Source: Anoplolepis gracilipes (lineage: Eukaryota > Arthropoda > Insecta > Hymenoptera > Formicidae). Taken from it: a DNA stretch of 64,000 nucleotides. Location of the stretch: positions 9,883,001 through 9,947,000 of the forward strand of contig NC_132972.1 of assembly GCF_047496725.1 (NCBI RefSeq), read 5' to 3'. The notes beneath the pieces are model-generated. The model ran no database searches and was not told the origin of the DNA. It saw only the letters and a program-made list of their open reading frames with translations. The position numbers and the translations under genes are program-made. Positions 1 to 12,821 of this stretch are shown here, piece after piece (position 1 is the first letter of the stretch; the number at the start of each line of letters is the position of its first letter).

Positions 1-1194
1 TCTTTGTGTTTTTTTTCTCTTGTTTTAGCGAATTACTGGTAAATTCCAACTGTATATATGCTTAAAGAAATTAACAAACATGAGCTTTAATTTTAATAGT
101 GATATACATATTATGTAAATTTTCCGTGAGAGATTCTCGGTGAAAGATTAAAAATGTTTTAACCTCTGTGAGTTGAAATTTATGTTTTGTTAAAGATGTA
201 TAACTCATGGAATGTTTGGAAAAAGCAATTGCCGTTAATAGCGGTTTGTATTTAGAAGGGTGCGATTACACAACGTACGCATTCCACAGTCGTGGAATGT
301 TTAATTAAACTCTGACGAGAACTTGGAGAGAATTCCAGACACTGTGCGACACAACAGATATCTCTATACGTAGAATTTACACCTTCGAAACACCCTGTTG
401 AGCCGCGATATTGGTTTTAAAATTTAATTCCATCCGCAGCGTTGTTTTTCTTAGAAGATTGCCTCGATGAAAAAAATTAATATTGAAAATATTGCTTAAA
501 TATTAAAAAATAATTTCTTACATTGACAATTTTCATATACAATGGTTTTTTCTAATTGGAAAGATTTCTTATAGAAAAAGTAATAATAAAATATATTCTA
601 TTCGCGATTATGATAGTAAATATAGTAATACTAATAATTATTAATTTTTTCAAAAAAGCTATTAGTGACACGACTTATTGTTTAATTAATACAAAATATT
701 TTTCGTGAGAAATAAAATAATAAAAAGTATTTGAAACTATTGACATCATCAATATATATAACACATTTCTAAGACACGAATTACTTTAAATGACACTATA
801 TGTACGTATTTTAAAATCTTCATTTTTCTTTAAATTTATTTTTAACATTTTAAGAAATTCTCTCTCTCTCTTTCTCTAATGATATCTCTTTTATAAATTA
901 CATAAAAATATAAAAATTGTAATTAAAATGGTGTATCCTCTCACGCAATTTTTGTGTTTCAAAATTTTCACATTCGACTTTTTCTCAAACTTATATTTCG
1001 AAGATTGTTTTTTTCATGTATATGTATATGAATTCCACGAAAAACGAGATTATATAAGTATTTAAAATTTAAAAGGAACATAGTATTTTCAAAAAGCAAT
1101 GTGTATTTTCACACAATTTGTGAAATCGCATTTAATTACTTTTTCTTTTTAAAAACGCAAGAGAACGTTATTTAATCATCAACGATCACCATCT
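1..1194. other. AT-rich stretch without a recognised gene
   Basis: I see no conserved reading frame or RNA gene here. The sequence is AT-rich with short homopolymer runs and one pyrimidine (CT-type) run near 860-880. It may be the tail of an upstream gene or plain intergenic DNA. Confidence 0.5.
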
Positions 1195-1637
1195 CGTCAA
1201 CGCGCATGCACGCCGTTGCCTACATCGACCTCTTTGCTTCTAAACACGCGCGTTAAGAGCGCAAGCGTGCTAGCTGTATGCCTCTCCGCCACATCGAAAT
1301 ACATCGGTAATTTCTCGAGTGGGCATGTACGGGGACGGATAGCGAAGACTGTTAAATCATGAAACAATAATATTGTTTTCGTGAAGCTTTCCTCCGAGTA
1401 AAGATAACATACGTGACGTATCGTTCGACCAGTTCGTTGACAATCGCCCGCTAGCGTGAAGGCCAACATCAAACACGCGTGTCATGGACTTCCTCTTATA
1501 TAAGCGCCTATCGTCTCAGAAATTGTACCCACAATAGTGTCAGTGCGTTCGTCACGCAGTGAACAGTCGTGATAGATAAATACTCGCTACACAGCATTTG
1601 TCGCGGCTGATTCGACGCAAAATTTACAAAACTTAAA
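1195..1637 (+). promoter_or_regulatory. Candidate promoter and 5' UTR exon of PMP34
   Basis: This patch is clearly richer in GC than its surroundings. It contains TATATAAG at 1497-1504 and an arthropod initiator-like TCAGT at 1540-1544. A strong donor, GTAAGT, starts at 1638. A polypyrimidine acceptor ends at 2201 and would join this leader to the exon that carries the PMP34 start codon at 2392. TATA-to-initiator spacing (about 43 nt) is longer than usual, so the exact start site is uncertain. The link to PMP34 is inference from position and splice signals. Confidence 0.35.
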
Positions 1638-2391
1638 GTAAGTGGAATTGTGAGAATTATGAAATAATTACAGACATAAAATCGCAATATGAAATAAATC
1701 GCGTTGAGCATAGTTTCATTTAGATTTGTGCCAAGTTTATAAGATTGAGCGATATAATAATAGAACGAGAATATATTTCCATTGAAAGAAATAAGTTGAT
1801 AAATATAGTAGTAAATATAATTTATAAAGAAGTAACTTGATATACATCTTTTTTTAGAGTTATATTTTTATGTTCCAAAAAATTGGTTTTATTGGAAATA
1901 CATTAAGGAATTGATTTTATTGGAAATAAATTAGCTTAATTAAATTAAGACAATTAAAAAGTGTTGAATTTTTCTCTATATATAATTTTTTTAGATTTGA
2001 ATTCTTTTATGAAGAATACATGAGAGGATGTCTTATAAAAAATATATAGAAAATTAAATACATCTTTTACGAGCGCGAAAAATTGAGATATATATATCTT
2101 TTTATTTTAAATTTATATAATATCAGCTAAATGTTATCAGTGTATTATGAAAAAATCTCAGACACAAGTTTGATTTGAAAGATTTATTTAATTTTTTCCA
2201 GGACAATTACAGATTGTATACTGTAGGAAGATGTTTTGAAAATATTATCGATCAATCGATATTCTGCAGCAATGTGTTACAATGCAATTTAAATCGTATT
2301 ATCCGCAATATAGCTCTTCGAGAAAACAAGAGTAAATCCAACAAGTTTAGTTACAATTTATGACCTAATTCGTGTTTGAAACTCTGTTAAA

Positions 2392-5300
2392 ATGGTTAGT
2401 GGACACAACAGAAACATCTTTACTTACGACACGTTGGTGCATGCGATATCCGGTGCAGCGGTGGGTATATTGTATTTTACACGATATCTTTTACACGTGT
2501 ATTTCCACGCCGAAAGTAACTTTGACATTTCGATATTTCAGGGTAGTGTCATCGCAATGGCAGCCTTCTACCCCTTAGATACTGTGCGAAGTCGTTTGCA
2601 ATGTAATTCGTATTGGTGTTTATCGAATATACATACGTGACAAGCCAATTTTGCACTTGCTTCCTTTATAATGTGGATTGAAATGAAGCGTCGGCAACAA
2701 GCTTTCGATTTCATTAAACGCAATGTCATCGTTATTCTCATTCGTTACCATTAATATTTGCAGCTTTTGAATTGCTTTCCCATGTTTAATTATAAATATT
2801 CATATTATTCACGAGTTTTATAAATTTGCTTTTTATTTATTGTGAAAACATTTTATGTTTATTTGTGTTATCTTGCTTGGCAGGATTTACCTGTTAAACT
2901 TAATACAATAGAAATGTAAAAAAACAATTTATTTCAAACATTAATAGATATAATGTATATGGAATGAGAGAGTGTTATGTATAATTTGGATTATTATATT
3001 GTAATTCTTTTTTATGCAATGTTATAAAACGCTACAAAATAGTTTATTATTATTTTATATATAATAAGAATAAAATTATAGAACATATAAATTGTATATA
3101 CATTTTTAATACACAGTGTGTATATTTTATATATAAATATTTGAAATATAATAATAACACTAATTTAATAACAATTTGTAATAATTGTGATGTTTTATAA
3201 CAAAGCACGGAAAAAGAAACATAAATTGCGTAAAAAATCTTTGTAAAAATTAATATTATTTGCAAAGCTGTCTTTATTACAATAAACACACATTAAGAGC
3301 TATAAAGATAAGAATCTTTCACTGCTTTATGTAATCTTATGAATATTTTTTTATTTACAGTGGAAGAGGAACGGCAGTCGAAAAATACGTTGGCGATTAT
3401 ACAAGAACTTGTTGCGAAAGAAGGACCGTACGTATTGACAAATCTGTTTTTTTTGTGAAGAGCTCCACGTGTGTGTTTCGAACGAATAAATATCAGAAAT
3501 TATGATAAATGTTTCTAAAAATAAATTTTGATAAACTGTAGGGTAAAAAATTTGGATAATAAATTATTCTGTATTATCATAAATTCGAAATATATAATTG
3601 AAATAAATTGCTATTATTTGTTTCTTTAAGATGCACATTGTACAGAGGTATGGTTCCTGTTCTGCAAAGCTTATGCGCGAGTAATTTCGTTTATTTCTAC
3701 ACATTCCACGGCTTAAAAGAATTAAGAAGCAGAAGAAACCAAACGGCTAGCAGCGACTTATTTATTGCATCGATAGCTGGTAATTTCAGCTCATTATTTA
3801 TTTATACAGAATGTTGCAATCATGTTCTGCATATTAACATATGAGTTTTTTAGTATAAATAAAGCATTAAAAAATCTTAAAATGTTCGTGTAGCGTAAAA
3901 TGTAAGCGAAAAAAAAAAAACTAAAATAAGAATAAATTAGAATAGATAAATTAAAACAAGAAAAATTAAAATAAAGTAAAAATAATAATATATATTCTTC
4001 AATTTATGAAATACACTTTATTTACATAGAATTTTAACTGAGAATTTTTATTTACAATGACACGTAACAATATTAATAATTTTGAATATTAAATCACATT
4101 ATATAAAATTGAAAAATAAAAAAAAAGAAAGATGAGAAAAGCGTATAAAAGAAAAGTCAGCTTCGTTCAAACTGCGAACTTTACATGTAATATTATTAGA
4201 AACTTTAAGACACTCTAAACCTATATATATCTATTTTAGGTATAATCAATGTTCTCACGACAACACCTCTGTGGGTTGTGAACACGAGATTGAAGATGAG
4301 AGGCATCGAAGTTACTTCAGAAAGAAATAATAACGAATATACTACTTTGTGCGGTAAGTCTATATCATATGAAAATACACGAGTAGCATTAAAATATGTC
4401 CTATTTATTTATCATTATTTTCTATATTTTTAATATTGGCAATTTCAATAATACTTTTTATTTACATCTCATAATAATTAATGCACTGCGTATATATTTA
4501 CTGTCTGACGAGTTTCTATATATGTCGTAATATACATACGTATGCATAGCAATAAGTCTATATGCTGTGAAAGAAAACGCTTGCTTGTGAAAGAAATGCT
4601 GCAAAAAGACGCTTACGCCATCACTTAAAATGTACTTACGACATTTAATAAGTGGCATGATATTGCGTTATTGAGGGCAAATACATTACCTTGCAAATTC
4701 ATAAAAATATTTAAAATATAGAGATTTAAATGTAATATAAGATAATTAAATAATTATTCATAATTTTTTTAACAAAAGTTTTATTATCAGCTACAAATCT
4801 GGTTGTAAAAATAGCATACTATCTTGCATTTATATATATGCTACTTAACATAAAAACAGAAATCAGGACATCAGGAAAAATTTAGCATACTTAGATTGGA
4901 AATTATGTAAATAATTTATTATCAGAGGCTATAAATAAATTTCTGGGGATTGTAGTAGACATTATAATTTTTAGAATTTTAAAAAGAAAGAAAGAGATAC
5001 AGAGAAACAGAGAGAGAGAGAGAGAGAGAGAAAGAGGGAGAAAGAGAGACAATAGTTACTGTGTGTTTATATTTAAATTATTAAATTTAATTATTAAATA
5101 TATTATTAAATTAAAACAAATTAATTTTATTTAATTTATTAAATTTAATTACATTTAATAAATTATCAAATATTTCTTTAAATTTTCAAAAGTCAATATT
5201 TTAAAATCAACAAGGTGTCTTTAATTCTATTTTTAAAGTTATTTTCTGCAATGTATTTTTTAGTTGTCATGTAGCACTGTTTTTATTTACATAATGTTTT

Positions 5301-6011
5301 TTGTCTGTGTATTAACATCTACATTGCTTTCTTATATTATCATTTTTACAGATGGTCTCATACATATATGGAAATACGAAGGTTTGAAACAGCTGTGGGC
5401 AGGAACATTGCCGAGTCTCATGCTCGTCGCGAATCCAGCTATACAATTTATGACATATGAGAGTATTAAAAGAAAAATCAATGTATTTCTCGGCGGTGAT
5501 CAGCCACCGGCATGGGTTTTCTTCGTTGTTGGTGCAATAGCAAAAGCAGTTGCTACATCATTAACATATCCTCTGCAGCTTGTGCAAACAAAATTAAGGG
5601 TATCGATATATTAATAATGACATTTTTAGTTTGTTTTCTAAAAGTTAACGAGTAAACTTAGGCAGAAAAAAATTATTGCACGATTTTAATCTATAAATAT
5701 TGTAATTTCAGCATGGACACAAGTATCCTAATTTACCTCCAAACGCAGGCACGTTGCAAATATTATTCTACATTTTGAAGTAAGTAAAAATGTGTTAATT
5801 TATATGAAAAATATATTATGTATATATTCTATTGTTATACAACAAACGTGTGATTTTTGTATCCAGGAAACAAGGGATAGCTGGATTGTACAAAGGAATG
5901 GAAGCTAAACTTTTGCAAACTGTCCTCACAGCCGCCTTAATGTTTTTGGCTTACGAAAAGATTGCACGATTCGTTTTCCGTATACTTTTACATAAACCTG
6001 TTCTCAGATAA
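2392..6011 (+). CDS. PMP34: Peroxisomal membrane protein PMP34 (SLC25A17 family carrier)
   Basis: Eight exons join in phase: 2392-2460, 2542-2602, 3361-3427, 3631-3779, 4240-4353, 5352-5599, 5712-5779, 5867-6011. They give 306 aa; human PMP34 has 307. The family is a six-helix mitochondrial-carrier fold in the peroxisomal membrane that exchanges CoA, FAD and NAD-type nucleotides. The three carrier repeats are visible by their signatures: PLDTVRSRL at about residue 34, PLWVVNTRLK at about 125 and PLQLVQTKL at about 227. The last two lack the acidic residue of the general P-x-[DE]-x-x-[KR] motif, as in known PMP34. The C-terminus (MEAKLLQTVLTAALMFLAYE) is nearly identical to vertebrate PMP34. 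The start is the first ATG in frame, in MVSGHNRNIFTYDTLVHA. Intron 5 (4354-5351) holds a short GA microsatellite near 5011-5030. A leader exon probably lies further upstream. Confidence 0.93.
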
Positions 6012-6317
6012 CAATTTATTTTTAATAACAAATCGTCTAATATTAAGTTATACTAATTATAAATAACTTATTTAAGTTATTTTCAAATTAACGTATTTAC
6101 AAATATAAATACGTACAAAATTTATACATTTCTAGATGTTATCTCTTTTATAATCTTTTGAAAAGTATAATGTATTAGTATTATAATTATTACATTTAAT
6201 TATTATATATAATTATTATATATTAGTATTACACTAAGACAATTATATACATAATTCAGAGTTTAAAAGGAATTTATGTCAATTTTTATTTTTTTTATTA
6301 TCATTATATATGAGTGA

Positions 6318-6364
6318 CATATGAAATATGCAAATGTGTAATGTACATTTTGCATATTTCATAT
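6318..6364. repeat. Short hairpin downstream of PMP34
   Basis: Two arms of about 19-20 bp (6319-6338 and 6345-6364, core ATGAAATATGCAAA) are inverted around a 6 nt loop, about 310 nt after the PMP34 stop codon. It may lie in the 3' UTR or mark a small element. No target duplication was seen. Confidence 0.45.
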
Positions 6365-6514
6365 TAATTATCATTAAGTAATAAAAAAAAAAATAAAAAG
6401 TAAGACGACCAACCAGAAATTAGTTACATAAATCAAAGAATCATTCGATAATCGAATCGACATTAAAATATGCAATTAATAGTTTGATCGAGCTCGATGA
6501 TGTGTCAAAAAAGA

Positions 6515-8855
6515 ATGGTTAATCGGGTGATGGAATTTATGAAAGTATCTAAGAAAAATGTGAACATACTTGAGTGAGATACTGGCGAGTTCACGAAAAT
6601 CACAGCACGGTTTTCAACCGCAATTTCGGTACAAATTGAATCACTTGGTGTCGCCGTTTTTTTTGCAAACGCATAAAATAAATGCAAAAAAGCAAGACAA
6701 AGAGGCGGAATGCGTAAATGTCACTGCGTGTCGCGATTATTCTTACAAAATCAAGCGTAAGCGGTCTGAAGCGATATTAAAACTCCTGGCTAAACTTAAA
6801 ATACGCAAGTCATTTAAAAACCAAGCGCAGTCTAATAGTTGCAAATCCGTGACTTCCAAGTAAGGATTAGTAAATATTAAAAAAAATTGCCCGATTTTTT
6901 ATTAAAAATATAAATAGAAATAGAATAATGCACTACATTTTTTATTACTGCATAACAACAATTTCAAAATATCAATATATATCTATAAAATAATCTCAAA
7001 CTGTTTTCTGCATTTCTAATATTTTCGATATTAAAAACACTTTGACTTTTTATAGCTTTATTGTTAGAATTTTAATTTTTATCAGATTAAAAGTAAGAGA
7101 TAGAACAATAAATATAAATTATTATTAAGAAGCATAAATGATTTTAGTTATAGCATCAGTCATGCTGAAGATACGATGAGTCCACCATCACGTCGCAGTA
7201 CACGCGAAAATGCAATTGACAAAAAATCGACCGACACAACAGTTACGAAAGATAAATCGGAACCAAAGTCCGCGATATCCTATAATTATGAGGCAGCTAT
7301 TAGCCAACCCGATATTCCCTCGAAAGTTGATAATAATACGCAAAACCCAAGTTGGTCGGACTCCAGCGACGGATTGTTGACACCAATCAAAAAGAGAAAT
7401 CTTTATACTCGCGGAAAAGCAAATGTAACTAGTAAAAAGAGAGTTTTTAAATCGAAAAAAATTATGAAGATTCATCCGCAGCAAATTTGCAATGTGGTCG
7501 AAATTAAAAAAGAATTGATACCTTCGTCGGAAATTATTCAAGATACTGAAAATTTTGAAAAAGAAAAGATTGACGCTGTTATTGCGAGTCGCGAAAAACC
7601 GCTTAATTTTGAAGTTTGTTTTAACAAATTTGTTTACTATTAGATTTACTAATTTTACATTAATCTGTAATATTTAATTATTAAGAAAATTAATATGTAA
7701 TATTTAGAAGAATTTGGTACATTCAAGAGACATTCAAAAGTTGCCAAAAAAAGCAGAAAATGATAAAAACTTTATAAACATAGTTGCTTGTGCGTCTCAA
7801 AGAAATTTATATAACGAAGAAAATTCTGATAAAATTGATAAAGATGCAAGATTGTATATTTCACAGAATAAGGCTAGCAAAATTCCACGCATAAAGCCTA
7901 ATTGCTTTTTGCCTGTTCATAGAGAATCTCACGTTTATTCGGTACAAGTTTAATATATGTATTATCGAATAGAATGTTTAGCTTATTTTAACGTACATTT
8001 CTTAAATATATTACTTTTAAATATCAGAATAGAAATGTACCAACAAAGAATGAATTAAAATATTCTATAAATATGAGATCACCCATGAAATGCAGTGAAG
8101 AGAAGAAGTTAGTGTCCAAACATACATAATAAAATAAGAAAATGTGACAAGGGCAGAAACTGTAATTAGTAGAATAAATGTACCAGTAAATAATCTTATT
8201 AAAAAATATATTAGACATATATTCTTATACAATAGGTTAATTAGAACGACCAAACTAGCCAAAATCATTTATTTAGTTAATAACACAACGTTTCTACCAT
8301 CTGGTTGTGGTCTTTTTCAAGTGTCACTAGAAACAAAAAGATACAAAAGGATCAAAAAATTATTAAAATTAATAACGAATTTTACGCAAACAATAAAATG
8401 CAATATCATCGAGGAAAGATAAATCTACTCACACATAAATCAAGAAAAAAGAAGAAGATTTATCTTTTTTCGATGAGTAGATTTATCTTTTTTTCGATGA
8501 TATTGCATTTTATTGTTTGCGTAAAATTCGTTATTAATTTTAATAATTTTTCGATCCTTTTGTATCTTTTTGTTTCTAGTGACACTTAAAAAGGACCACA
8601 ATCAGATGGCCGAAACGTTGTGTTACTAACTAAATAAATGATTTTGGCTAGTTTGGTCTTCTAATTAACCTGTTGTTTATTATCGAACACTAGCAATTTT
8701 AATCTTTATCTTTTAATTCTTATATTTAATTATATAGAAAGCAATACAATTACATTTATAAATATAGGAGAAAAATTATATATATAAAATTATCTGTATT
8801 TAATTAATTTATTATAAATAAAAACGATTATTTACTGGAATAGCTGTTCACTAAT

Positions 8856-8945
<90 letters not shown>

Positions 8946-9768
8946 TCTCTCTCTCCTCATTTTCTTTTTTTATTGATGTAATAAGTATATATAATTTATA
9001 TATCAGATAATCTCTATTAATACATACAATTTTAGCGGATTTGAAAAAATATTAAAAAAAGAAACTTTGAAAGCTGACTCTCAAAAAGTAAAAATTAATA
9101 ACATCTTTCAAACTGTTCACGAAAATTCAATGTAAGTTAAATCTTTAAAAAAATCGATGCTGATTTATTCTATTTCTTTAATATAATAATTTTTTTTAGT
9201 AAATAACACATAAAGATACTTCCCATTTAGGAATCTCTGGTATCTTGAAAAAAGTTCAGAAATGGATGCTGATGAAGAACTCGACGAAGATTCATCGATA
9301 ATCGAATCGCCGATAATCACTGGCGATGATCCACGTTCAGCCACTTTATTGAAAAGCTTAACGTTAAAATGCGATTGTCATACTGATCAATGTATCGGAA
9401 CTGAATCTTGTAATTCTCCCGAAAGGGAAAGCACGAAAAGATGGAAAAAGTAATATATATTTTTTGTAAAATATGTAGAAAACTATTTATAACAAAAATT
9501 TATATGCAGGAAATTAATAAAACATCGTAAACTCGATATGGATTCTGAAAATTTGGATTTAATGTCGGATTATAATACCATTAATTATAGAAATGTTCGC
9601 TCAAATGGAAAGAATAATCGAATGTCAAATTTCCCACGTCACGTTATGAAATCATCTTTATCTAAACCTGTAAAAGTTCAAACTTATCGAACAACCAGTT
9701 TTTTTTTCTTTAATGTCTTTTTTGATATTGTTTTTTGGCCTTTCGTTTTTCTCCATGCGAAACAATGA
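6515..9768 (+). CDS. Unrecognised Lys/Ser-rich basic protein, seven exons
   Basis: I do not recognise the family. Exon 1 (open from 6564 to 6859), 7154-7613, 7708-7947, 8028-8107, 9036-9131, 9231-9449 and 9510-9768 join with matching phases at all six junctions. That is strong evidence for a real gene. The product is about 550 aa, low in hydrophobic residues, with basic clusters (IKRKRSEAILKLLAKLKIRK in exon 1; KSKKIMKIH in exon 2), SP/TP sites and an acidic patch (MDADEELDEDSS) in exon 6 before a CDCHTDQC stretch. This suggests a nuclear, disordered protein; that is inference. Exon 1 has no ATG in its own frame. The ATG at 6515 opens a 20-codon frame that ends at TGA 6575-6577, one frame away from exon 1. 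Intron 4 carries a large foldback repeat and a CT microsatellite. The last 25 or so residues run into a T-tract and look hydrophobic, so the C-terminus is doubtful. Confidence 0.55.
8233..8670. repeat. Foldback element with ~200 bp inverted arms
   Basis: The left arm (about 8233-8430) is repeated in reverse complement at about 8472-8670 with only scattered mismatches and a spacer of about 40 bp. Both arms carry the phrases GTGTCACTAGAAACAAAAAG and CGTAAAATTCGTTATTAATT (in opposite orientation). It lies in intron 4 of the unrecognised gene. It could be two head-to-head copies of the end of a longer element, or a foldback MITE. No coding capacity was seen. Confidence 0.8.
8857..8956. repeat. 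CT dinucleotide microsatellite (~100 bp)
   Basis: An almost pure CT run with one or two interruptions near its right end, in intron 4 of the unrecognised gene. It is the longest simple repeat in the window. Confidence 0.97.
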
Positions 9769-10220
9769 CGTTATTATATAATATTGTATAAATCTGTTCT
9801 TAGGTGACTCAATGTATAGAAACTCATAATAAAAAATATTTTTTATAAAAATAAACAACACAAAATTGTCTTTAAAACAAATCATAAATTATATATTTGT
9901 AGATTTTATAGTATTTTATAGTATTTGCAAAATTTGTATATAAATTTTATATTTATTGTTAGTAAAATAAAATTTAATTTAAAATAAATTGTGTTTTTAC
10001 ATCAAGAAAATATGATAAAAATTCGTATAATAATTCATATAGATGAGTCATATAAGAATAATCGATTATCGCAAAATTCAATTATTTTCCTCACCAACTT
10101 TTGTAAGTAACAGCTACATATATCACCCAACAACAACAACTAAACAATATCAAAAACAAGGCAGTAGCATCTGAAACAAGTAATATTTATACAACTATTC
10201 TTTGTCATATGTTGATTGAT

Positions 10221-10275
<55 letters not shown>

Positions 10276-11260
10276 CATGGTGAAAAAGTATATTAGGCAC
10301 CCTTAAATTTTTGTATTTCTTATTTTATTAATTGTATAAATACTAAAATGATTAAAAAATTTTAAAAAACTATTGATAGCACTTTAAAGCTAAAATTTCA
10401 AGCTTTATAATGTTTTTTTAATTTTACATTTGCGATCATTTTTCGCTGTAATTTTTCGAGTATCAACAACATGTATGAAAAACATGTATGATTTAGTTTC
10501 AAAATTATGTCTCTCGAAAAAAAATGGTAGGAAAGTTATAAAAATAGCATTTTAGGCAAAGGGTTGTAGTTTAGGGAACTTGACTTAAATTTTTCGAGAG
10601 AAATTTTTTTACCGAGCTGCAGAGTGTCAAAATATAATAAAATTAAAACAAAACAATATGTTCTTTTTTAAAGTACAGAATAAGGAAAATAAAAAATCTT
10701 TTTAAATTACCGATAGCAATTTTTAATTATCAGTACATTAAAAAATTTTTATTAACTAAAGTAAAAATAATTGTATTTAATTGAAAATTATTCGAATAAT
10801 GTGACGTATATATTAAACTTTATGTTAATTTGTTGCTCTATTCCGGATTTTGTTACTTTATCCATTTCCAAAAAACTGATGGCTGTACTGGCTAAAGTAT
10901 AAAATTAGCACAGCCACTCGAAAAAATAAAAAATAAAAGCAGAGTCTTTTCGTGCTAATTTTTTTTCAAAAATAATTCCATCAATTATATTAAAAAAAAA
11001 CAAAAAATATTTTAAAATAAAAATATTGAATTTAATATAATACATACCTATTATTATCTATAACATGTATTAAAATGAAAAAAGATTACACGCAGTTAAA
11101 ATAATATCTAATGAAAAATATACTAATAAATCCATAATATTTCCGTGTACTTTTCAAATCCACAATTATGGATTTAGCACGGACATGAACCAACTGGATG
11201 TGTTACCTTAAGCGAAAAATGGATCTGATCAAATAGTTCTGGCCACTCTAAAATGAATCT
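9769..11260. other. Intergenic, AT-rich, with AT microsatellite and a TIR-like end
   Basis: No gene is seen. An AT microsatellite occupies 10227-10273. It is followed directly by CCATGGTGAAAAAGTA and TTAGGCACCC, which resembles a Tc1/mariner-type terminus. I found no matching opposite terminus. The rest is AT-rich with no conserved frame. Confidence 0.5.
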
Positions 11261-11272
11261 AGTTGGCGCTAG

Positions 11273-11358
11273 TGCAAGCAAAAAAGCGTTAAAAAGTTTT
11301 CACGCTGCACATGTTTGGATTTTTTTCACTTCGTGTTATTTGTTATATTACCGCCAAA
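11273..11358 (+). promoter_or_regulatory. E2F-like sites upstream of geminin
   Basis: TTGGCGCT (11273-11280) and CCGCCAAA (11351-11358, TTTGGCGG on the other strand) fit the E2F/DP consensus. They lie about 390 and 310 bp upstream of the geminin start codon. Geminin is an established E2F target in animals, so the pairing makes sense. Use of these sites is inference. Confidence 0.45.
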
Positions 11359-11667
11359 TAGCTTGACAGTTGTTCATGTGAAAATTACGTGAATTTGCTG
11401 ACACAAATGCAATTTGTCATTTGAGTTTGCAAAACGATAAAAGTGATAATACATAGGCATTTATATCTCGAGTATGATTATTTTCTTTTTCGTGTTTTAA
11501 TTGGCCTGGATGTGATTATTTTCAATTGAGATTTCATGTAAACAACATATCTTGACTGTTGTTTCCTTTATTTATACAATCCGTATAAATAACGCATTTG
11601 ACCTTGGTGCGTTGATTAAACAATAAAGTTTTACAGATTTTCTCTTGGATTATTGAAATCACATAAA

Positions 11668-12821
11668 ATGGAATCAGTCGCTGACATTGGGACAGTCACA
11701 CCTCAAGTTAGCATATATTTTTATTCTTTCTACATTTTAGAAATTTAAGAATTTATTTGCAATGTTGTAACGTAATTTCATATATAAATAGCTTCATAAA
11801 ATTATTTATTTAAAGAATATTTGATAATATACTTTATAAAATATATATATTTTATAAAATAATTATATAAATGTATATGGATATATATCATATAATAGTA
11901 TATAAAAAATGAGTAGAAAGATTAATTGTAGTATATATTTATATATGAAAAAGAAATAAAAAGAGAAGAAGTGATATTAATTATTGCAAATAAAATATAA
12001 ATACACAAAAGTTAAAGCACTTTACAATTTGGTTTATAAGAGTATTGTTTATATTATAATTCTTTTTTTTTTATTTAGGAAAAGGTCAGAAAACCTTTGC
12101 AAGTATTGCAACCAGCAGCTACTGACAGAGAAACATTAGTTGGTGCTGATAGGATTCTTAGATGTATACAATCAAAGGAAAAAGCAAAAGGGTAAGTTAT
12201 TTTAAAAAAGCTATGTATTATATGAAAAAATATTTTAAAGAGTTTATTACTGATATTCTATTAATAATTAGGGATAAGACCAAAATGATAAAAAAAGATG
12301 TTTCTAAATGCAAAAAAATAACAAGCAAAAACAAAGCTATCCAGACTGCACAAGAAAAGGTAGAAATTGAACCCGAGGATTTAACATCCACAGGTATGCT
12401 CAAATTACTTTTTTCTTTGGTTTTGTGTATCCATTATGCATGTTTCTTGTAGAGATTGTAAAAAATATAATATAAAAGAAAGCTTATCAAAGTATATATT
12501 TCATCTGATTCAGCCAATCCTAGTGAAAATTACTGGCAGCTGTTGGCTGAGAGGCGAAAAGTGGCACTTGTGAATACTTTGGAAGAAAATAAAAAACTCT
12601 CACAGCGCATTGAAAAGTTAGAAGAAGAAAATCGTATATATAAAGAGATGTTGGATGAAACAAAAACATTAATTGAAGTATTACAGGTAATGTTATGTAT
12701 ACATATATTGTACTGATACTATATTTGGTACTAATTATTACTCTAAATGTTCTGTATTTTATTACAGGAGGAGATTGAAGATAGAAATATAAATAATTCA
12801 TTAGATGACAGTGTTCTTTAA
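11668..12821 (+). CDS. Gmnn: Geminin, DNA replication licensing inhibitor
   Basis: Five exons join in phase: 11668-11706, 12079-12191, 12272-12393, 12514-12686, 12768-12821, giving 166 aa (human 209). Geminin binds Cdt1 and blocks reloading of MCM helicase after S phase, then is destroyed by APC/C. The N-terminal segment (RKPLQVLQPAATDRETLVG) aligns with the human destruction-box region; the D-box RxxL is R17-L20. The Cdt1-binding coiled coil starts at about residue 97 with the diagnostic ENYWQLLAERRKVAL and continues with leucine heptads to about residue 150. The short acidic C-terminus ends DDSVL. The protein is compact because the segment between D-box and coiled coil is short. The gene lies between the unrecognised gene and FRG1 on the same strand, with E2F-like sites upstream. 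Confidence 0.92.

Noticed and set aside
8581..8640. Hammerhead ribozyme in the foldback arm (CAGATGG...GAAACG)
   Set aside because: The invariant CTGATGA core is not present, so the ribozyme fold is not supported.
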